Below are positions 57,075 to 64,000 of a stretch of DNA of 64,000 nt, piece after piece (position 1 is the stretch's first letter; every line of letters starts with the position of its first letter). Origin of the DNA: Sparassis latifolia (lineage: Eukaryota > Basidiomycota > Agaricomycetes > Polyporales > Sparassidaceae). Both the position numbers and the translations under genes were made by a program. The notes beneath the pieces were generated by a model, which saw only the letters and a program-made list of their open reading frames with translations, made no database searches and was not told the origin of the DNA. The stretch spans positions 1,302,001-1,366,000 of the forward strand of contig CM031552.1 in NCBI GenBank assembly GCA_018466975.1. The letters are read 5' to 3'.

Positions 57075-59150
57075 CTAGTCGAACGTTGTCTTCGTGCCTC
57101 CGGAGGATCCGATAGCGCCGGTACGGGCACCTCCTCGAGGAAAGCCGCGACCACCGCCTCGTCCGCCGCCTCTATCACCACCCCGTCCACGGCCTCCGCC
57201 TCCGCGCCCCCCGAATCCCTAAAAGACAAATATCAATGAACAGCAGAGACAACAACGCATAGGCAAAACTCACACGTCCTCCACCGCGACCACCTCGCCC
57301 ACCATCGAAACTGCCGCCGCCTCCAAAGCCACCGCCGCCAAATCCACCACGTCCACGTCCACCGAATCCGCCACGCCCACCACCGAATCCGCCGCGACCA
57401 CCACGGTCGCCACCTCCATTGGGATCACGAGGCTGCGAGTAGTCCAACCTGATCGACCGGCCAGCAATCTCGCTGCCCGCCGCGCCCTCATACGCCTTCT
57501 TGGCCACCTCGATGTCGCTGAACTCGACATACCCGAAGCCCTTCGGCCGGCCAGACTCGCGGTCCGTGGGCATGCGCACGCTCTTGACGTCGCCGTACTC
57601 GTTGAACGTCTCCCACAGGAGGTCCTCCGACGCGTCGAAGCTGAGGTTCCCGACGAAGAGCACAGAGGATGGCGAATTCGCGCTGTCGCCGAACGCCTCC
57701 GCGCGCTTCTGGCGCGTGGCGGTCTTGTCGCGCTCCTCGCTCTTGTCGATGTTGACCGGGCGCCCGTCGATCTCCTTGCCGTTCATCTCAAGCGCGGCAT
57801 CGACGGCCTCGGGCGTCGAGAACGTGACAAAGCCGAATCCGCGTGACTTGCCCGTGTTACGGTCAATCTGCACACGGGCGGAGACAACCTCACCGCACTC
57901 GGCAAACTCTTGCGCGAGCCAGTCGTTGTCGACGTTCCACGACAATTTCCCGACGAAGATCGTCTTGGTCGGCTCTGACCCCGTCGACTCTTCCGTAGCC
58001 AGCTTGGCCTTTTTTGCGGGGGCGGCGGCGGGTTCTTCCGCTTTGCGCTTCCCTGCAGTAGCTGGGAAAATGTTGGCACATATTATATGGAATCCAAGAA
58101 AAATGTAGACACCTTTCGGAGCGACAGAGGCATCAGCCATGTCCACATCTGACTCCTCGCCCGCGGGTGCTTTTTTTGCAAGTGCTGCCGCAGCTGCGGG
58201 CTTCTTCTCTTCCTCATCCTCAGAAGACGAACTCTCCTCGGTATCGGAAGACGACTTCGCCGGCGCGAGAGCAACCTTCTTCGCCGAGGCAGCTTTCGCG
58301 GGTGAAGGAGCGGCCTTGGTGTGAGTCGCGGCAGCCTTGTTGGGGGCAGGCGCCTTGTTCTCAGAACTACTTTCCGATTCAGACGATTCAGAGTCGGAAG
58401 AAGCCGCCTTTTTGGGCGCAGCCTTCACCTGCGCGGCTTTCGGCTTCTCGTCCTCGGATGAGCTCTCCTCTGATGACGATGATGAAGCCGCCTTCGCAGC
58501 AGCAGCTTTTGCGGCGGGTACCTTCGCAGTTGAGACCTTGGTTGCAGGCTTCGCAGCTGCTTTTGACGGCTCAGAATCGGAGGAGGATTCAGACTCGGAG
58601 TCGCTTGACGACTTGGCCTTCTTCACCTGCAAAACGCATGTTAATAAGGGTAGAAAAAGTGAAAATTTGACCGACCTTTTCGTGTCCATTAAACACTGGT
58701 GCCTTCAGCTTCTTCTCCTCAGACTCGCTCTCCGACGACTCTTCGCTTGAGGAAGCTTCATCCTTAGCCTTAGCCTGAGAATGCAAATGTTCATAAAGAC
58801 ACCATGGGAATGACTAGATAACGTACTTTGGGAGTTGCGGCGGGCTTGGACGCTGGCTTTTCGGCCTCAGACTCGGACGACTCCTCGCTGCTGGTACTCT
58901 CTACTTTCTTGGCTACCTTCTTGGCTGCCTTCTCTGCCTTCTTCTCCTTGCCCTTAGGACATACCTATGAGTACGCCAAAAGACATAACTGAAATATGAA
59001 AGGGGGGCCTACATTTGCTGCGGCTAAAATCTCCTTGGATGAGACAGGTTTTGTGGGACTTGCTACCGGCTTTGCGGCTTTCGCCTTGACGTGCTTCTTG
59101 TCAACCTTCTTCTCCGCCTTTTTCTCGACCTTCTTGTCTGCTTTGGTCAT
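57075..59150 (-). CDS. Nucleolin/Gar2/Nsr1-like nucleolar RNA-binding protein
   Basis: ATG at 59150 (MTKADKKVEKKAEKK). The N-terminal half alternates Lys/Ala-rich and Ser/Glu/Asp-rich acidic blocks (SSSEESSSEDEKPK), as in nucleolin. Two RNA-recognition motifs follow: RRM1 with RNP2 IFVGKLSW and RNP1 KSRGFGFVTF, and RRM2 with LFVGNLSF and RPKGFGYVEF. The C-terminus is an RGG domain (GGRGGFGGGRGGFGG), ending GSSGGTKTTFD with a stop at 57075-57077. Several short introns are present, one separating the final RGG exon. Such proteins act in pre-rRNA processing and ribosome assembly. The acidic blocks would be phosphorylated by CK2-type kinases, by analogy. No lesion seen. Confidence 0.92.
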
Positions 59151-59540
59151 GGCGGCGATGTGAGAGGATACACAATTTGAGCGTGAGGTGCAAGAGATAA
59201 AACAGAAATTTTTCAGACAAGTCGTCGATCACGTGGCCGGCGCTGCGGACCAGTTCCCGCGCACTCAGGCTCTCATTTTGGGAGTTTGCGTGTAGGACTC
59301 TGCGAAGTTCGACAGATCGAGCATATCCGAACGACGTAAATCCGGCTGCAGTCAGAGGGAAGACTGATCACTGGCTTGCCTTGGAATAACTCCTGCCGCT
59401 CTTCAGGGTGAATTGACCATATTACAGAGGTCGTGCCAAGTAGGGCAATCTGTATCTCACAGGGACCTTCGTCTAGGGCGGAGTCTTGAACGTCACACCG
59501 GATCCGCGAGTCCGCACAACTCAGAGATCGTCCCAAGGTC
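59151..59540. promoter_or_regulatory. Divergent promoter region, nucleolin-like / Rab escort protein
   Basis: 390 bp between the two start codons. No TATA element stands out. Confidence 0.4.
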
Positions 59541-61394
59541 ATGGAAGTGGACGCCATTGTTATCGGAACCGGACTTACTGAATCGATAGCCGCCGCGTGA
59601 GCGTCGTACTTCTCGCTCGATATTTCTTCTGTCTCTGAAACTCCCCAGAGCGCTGTCCAAGGCAGGATACTCGATCGCACACATTGACGCGAACCCTTAC
59701 TACGGGGGAGACGATGCATCTCTCACTCTTGACGAACTTGTAGAGTGGGCGGATCGCCGTTCTACGGCGTCTGGGCTCCAGGATGCATACCAATCTGCAC
59801 AGCTCGCGAAATTTACTTCGATTATCCGCTCGCCGTCAGTACCGTCTCAGTCGCGGCAGTACTCATTGTCTCTTGCGCCCTCTATCATACCATCTGTTGG
59901 TCCCCTCATTGGCACCTTGATTACTTCCGGTGTCTCGCGGTATGGCGGTTTCAAGCTGCTTGAGCGAGTAGCAATTTTCGATGCTCCTGGTCGCGTTAAG
60001 CCCGTTCCCGGAAGTAAAGAGGACGTGTTCAAGGACAAGGAGCTTTCACTCCTTGACAAACGGCGTTTGATGCGCTTCCTCATGTTTGCCGGGGGCGATT
60101 TTGAGGGCAAGACGGAGCTTGAAGGTAACGAACAGACGCCGTTCATAGCTTTCTTACACGACAAATTCTCGTTGGACAATCAGACTGCTGGTGCAATCGC
60201 GTTCGCCCTTGCATTCTGCATGTCTGACACAGGTATAGTCTCTCGTACGCTGTATTAGCTAGCTCGTTTACTGGACGATGCAGATCCAACTCTTCCTGCT
60301 CTTCAGCGTGTACGACAATATCTCCGTTCTGCTGGGAGGTACGGCTCATCGCCCTTCCTCGTTGGGCACTATGGTGGTATCGGCGAGATAGCACAGGGCT
60401 TTTGTCGCACCGCTGCGGTCAACGGCGCAACATACATTCTCGGGCGCCCGATCTCGACCGTTTCTTCGCTATCCGATCCGGAACCATCTTCGTCCTCTGG
60501 CAAGAGATATAACATTGAACTCGAGGGGCTCGCTGAGCAGCTTCATTCCGATCTTGTCCTCTCGGGACCAGATTACATTACCCCGCCGTTCCTGTCTCGA
60601 GAGGGACCTGCAACGACGACATCGCGTAACAGCTATCCAATTGCTCGCTGTATTGCCATTATTGACTACCCTGTCTCGTTCTCTACTACCGGTCCTTCCG
60701 GAGACAACGAAATAACTTCCAATGCAGACATCGCAGAGCCGACTGAGGAAACTGACGAAGTTCAGGAGGAGATATCTGGTCCCGTAGTGGATACAGCCCT
60801 TCTGGTGTTCCCTCCGTCAAGTCTCCCTAACGGCTCTGCGACCGTTGCGGCCCAGGTGCTCATCACAGGTGAAGGCAGCATGTCGACACCGAAGGATAAA
60901 TGTAAGCCATTTCCTGTCTTGTCCGCACATGTTCTCTTTTGATCCTTAGTTGACTGACATTTACCACAGGGGTTCTGTACATTTCTCTGCCACTGCTTGA
61001 TGCTGAGGCGCGTACGCAGACTGCAGAGCACCTCCTCCGTCCTTATGTCGACGCAACACTCTCCCTCACCACTCGCCCCTCGGACTGTGATGCACCGCAT
61101 GCCCTCTTTACGCTCTTCTGCATCCAGCAACCTCCCACCAGTTCGCCGTCTGTGGAAGCTCATTCTGCTCTGCTGCTCACCCCACCATGTGCGCCGCTCA
61201 TGTCCGAGAGGGGTGACTCAGCTGCGACTGAGGCGGAAACCATGTTCTGGAAGGCGGTCGGTGCCCTTAAAGCTGCGGGAAGGCGACCAAGAGCAAAGGA
61301 CGGTGAAGAAGCCGGCAGAGATGAAGCGCGAGACGTGGGGGCGTTCTGGCCCCCGCTGGATGCTGCGGCAGATGAAACAGGAGATGACTGGTGA
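59541..61394 (+). CDS. Rab escort protein (Rab geranylgeranyltransferase component A)
   Basis: ATG 59541 gives MEVDAIVIGTGLTESIAAA, the Rossmann start shared by REP and Rab GDI. After an intron ending CCCCAG it continues AGYSIAHIDANPYYGGDDA. Further REP/GDI blocks are RRLMRFLMFA, FLHDKFSLDNQTAGAIAFAL, SPFLVGHYGGIGEIAQGF and GATYILGRPI. The mid-region insert (about 60500-60800) and acidic C-terminus (DAAADETGDDW) favour REP (yeast Mrs6) over the shorter GDI. The stop is at 61392-61394. REP presents newly made Rab GTPases to the geranylgeranyltransferase and delivers them to membranes. Introns near 59598, 60232 and 60902 keep the frame. No lesion seen. Confidence 0.9.
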
Positions 61395-62407
61395 TGTTCC
61401 GACGATCAGGTAAACCTTGCGGTTCTCTTGCTACTGACCTACATTAGGTCTGGATGGTAGCACTGTGCCTCTATTTCAACGTGATTGCTTGACGCTATCG
61501 TGAGTCCCGCAGCGACTGAACGTGTATTGTTTATTCACCCACCGGCGGTTCAGTGTTTGCCTGTGTATTATACGCGACATTGATTAATGCATGCCGAACG
61601 AATGATTCATACGATACACCTCGATCCTTGGAGTGCTGGACGAATCGATCGCGGTGTGAATACATATCCCATAAGGCATGGATCTGAAACTTTGCATCTA
61701 CACGCCATTAATGCGGCATGTGCACCATTGTGTCGCACATTTGCCGCGTTGTTGACATTGCTTCTACCACATACAAGATAAGCCTCCTAGAGAATGTGCT
61801 GTTGCTGTTGAGGTCAGGTCTTTCATTCGGAGGAAGAGGAACCTCTGACTAGTCACAGCGTCCTCATCTCTGCACTCAATGGTGGAGAATGAAAGGATCA
61901 CCGTTCTGCATCCCGTACTTACATCATTCCATCCTTTCCGGTCTGGCTCTATCACGTGTCTATGCAGCCGTCTCCTTCGAAGTTCTCAAGCTCAGTGGGA
62001 GATCGATTCGAAACTGAGGCCGAAGAGAGCAAGGTAGCTGTATATATTCGTCATGCCTATGTTTTTCTTGCTTACCGATCGGCTTTCGTCTAGAGAGGCC
62101 TGTCTGCAGAGAACGCAAATGCATGATCTCAGTTAGCGTAAAACGCATGCGCGAGTGCTACCAAAGCTCTGATCTGTCGGTATCAGAAAGGATTTGCGTC
62201 GGATCTCGATACACAGATTCACCGTTATAAACCACCTCAATGACCGCCGCTCTTGCACAACGCTGTCTACCGCATTAACTGTTTGACATCATACACTCTC
62301 TGTTGCAGGAAGGCGTTTTCCTGCATCGCCATAGCAGCCAATCCCTCGCGCCTTTTCATTTGTCGTACTGATCTTTTGCTACTCCAGTTCAACTGGCTTT
62401 CGTTACG
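61395..62407. other. Intergenic, no supportable gene
   Basis: Short frames on both strands only. It contains the upstream region of the aminopeptidase gene. Confidence 0.4.
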
Positions 62408-64000
62408 ATGGATCCCTATCGCCTTCCGACGGATGTTAAACCCACTAACTACGATCTCACCATACGCACCGATCTCGAACAGGCTAAGTTCGATGGGGTG
62501 GTCCGCATCGAGTATGTTCAAGCATTCGCACGTATCGTCTCACTCCCTTAATACGTTCACTAGCTTTGAAGTCCAGAGGGAAACGTCGACCATTGTGCTG
62601 AACGTAGTGGGACTGCGGTTAGAAGACGTGACTCTTTGCCTGGATAATGGGAAAGTGGAACAAACCCCTCCTTCCCAAGAGTAGATGTCGCCACAGAACG
62701 TGGGATCTTCACGTTTTCCGCAATCTGCCCGCGGAATCGAAGGCCCAATTGCGAATCGCCTTCGCTGGTGATTTGACGGGTAACACTGCCGGGTACTTTC
62801 GCTCAATCAGTAAAGCTGAAGGAACGGCAAAATACAGCAGTTTGACGCATTTTGAGGTGGGTCTCGTTTGGCTAAGGCATGTTTCGCTCGCTCATCCATG
62901 TTCTCGTTAGCCAACCTTCGCAAGGAAGGCGTTTCCTTGCTGGGATGAACCTGCTCTGAAGGCCACCTTCGTGATCACGCTGGTGTCACACGACTACACC
63001 ACCAATCTGAGCAATATGCCAGTATCTTCTAATCGCTCAGAAGTGGAAGATCACTCGCTTTGAGGCTACTCCCCCTGTCTGTGATCACTGGAATTAGATC
63101 AAAGCCTCATACTGACAAGCCATAGATGTCCACATATTTTGTTGCGTTTGCAAATGGTCAATACAAATATCTGGAGAGTTCTTACACCAGTCCTCTCAGC
63201 GGTAAAGTCCATCCCTTGCGCGTATACAGTACGTTCAATCCCGGGTCTGCCCTTTCAGATGCTCACGATACGCGTTGACAGCAAGTCCTGAGGTCATTGA
63301 GGGTGCGGGATTCGCCCTCGAGGTGTCTAGGAGAGTGCTTCCGATCTACGAGCAAATGTTTGGTATCGAATATCCTCTTCCGAAGCTAGATACTCTTATG
63401 GTAAGTCATCACTTTTGTCGTCGTACATTGCTGACAGCGGGTCTCAAGTCCATGACTTCTTTTCTGGTACGTTTGCGTTAGGTATACTTTTCCTTGAGCG
63501 AATTTACCTATCAAGCTATGGACAGGTGCTATGGAAAATGGCGTTGAGCGATCTCCTGGAAAATAGGGCCTGATAACGGCGCGTACTGTAGTCTTTCTGC
63601 TCGATCCGAAGAAGCCCGATCCAGCTCTCAAGCAACAAATTGTATCCAGGCAGGCTCACGAAGTTGCTCATATGTGGTAAGCACGCATCATATGCGGGCT
63701 ATTCCGCGATTGACATGCGCCGTTGTAGGTTCGGAAACATCACCACCATGAAATGGTGGGATAATCTCTATTTGAACGAAGGTGAAGAACACTTCTGTAT
63801 TGAAGTTCTTCGGTGTGCGGATACTGAAGCACTAACGTTTTCGTAGGATTCGCTTCCCTGGTTTGTGCTGTCATCAGTCCTCTCTACCAACAGTTATCTG
63901 AATGCTGTCGTTAGATGGGCGATGTAACCATGCAGGGTAAGTAACGCCGATTTTTGTAGTGCTAACGGTAGCTAATTTTGTTTTCCAGACAAGTGAGTGA
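62408..64000 (+). pseudogene. M1-family zinc aminopeptidase, damaged, runs off the window
   Basis: ATG 62408 (MDPYRLPTDVKPTNYDL) is the typical start of fungal Aap1/Ape2-like enzymes. Exons then show [107 protein letters not shown] and the zinc site HEVAHMWFGN with LNEG...FASLMGDV. At least four positions need a frame change or have lost sequence: twice around 62680-62720, near 63025-63045 and at the end of GAMEN (63540). These look like one-base or short deletions. The enzyme would cleave N-terminal residues from peptides. The 3' half lies outside the window. Confidence 0.75.

Overview
The window reads as nuclear DNA of a filamentous basidiomycete, most likely a polypore-like agaricomycete. 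The reasons are many GT-AG introns of about 45-75 nt, basidiomycete-type P450, GMC and DUF6534 membrane-protein families, and a Ty3-type retrotransposon. All exon calls below come from reading frames and splice signals by eye, so internal borders are approximate. No RNA genes or CRISPR arrays were recognised.

0-12 kb: the 3' part of a low-complexity hypothetical gene, then two unrelated minisatellites (53-bp and 39-bp units), a short multi-pass membrane protein gene on the minus strand, and a 5.67-kb Ty3/Gypsy LTR retrotransposon (6000-11666) whose gag is broken.

12.6-33.5 kb: an oxidative/secondary-metabolism-like stretch. It holds an HxxxD acyltransferase, an NRPS-like adenylation gene with several inactivating lesions, a P450 with a damaged ExxR motif, a mobile-family island (20.6-26.5 kb), a second P450 that looks intact, and a GMC oxidoreductase. 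A 421-bp foldback element with two 191-bp arms and a 9-bp target duplication lies just downstream.

34-51 kb: two closely related DUF6534 membrane-protein genes in inverted orientation bracket an MFS carboxylate-type transporter and a flavin monooxygenase whose 3' end is missing. Next come a partial duplicate of a DUR3-type urea/polyamine symporter gene and a full-length copy of that gene carrying a nonsense codon and a frameshift.

51.6-61.4 kb: a compact housekeeping block comprising a Ser-rich hypothetical protein, Mediator subunit Med10, the G-alpha exchange factor Ric8/synembryn, a nucleolin/Gar2-like RNA-binding protein, and Rab escort protein. A damaged M1 aminopeptidase gene runs off the right edge.

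The main pattern is a contrast between a decayed, transposon-rich accessory part and a largely intact core block. Lesions are of two kinds: C-to-T/G-to-A type substitutions (CGA to TGA stops, motif Gly to Glu, Arg to Cys, Trp to stop), and one-base deletions, mostly in short homopolymers. The second kind could partly be assembly error.
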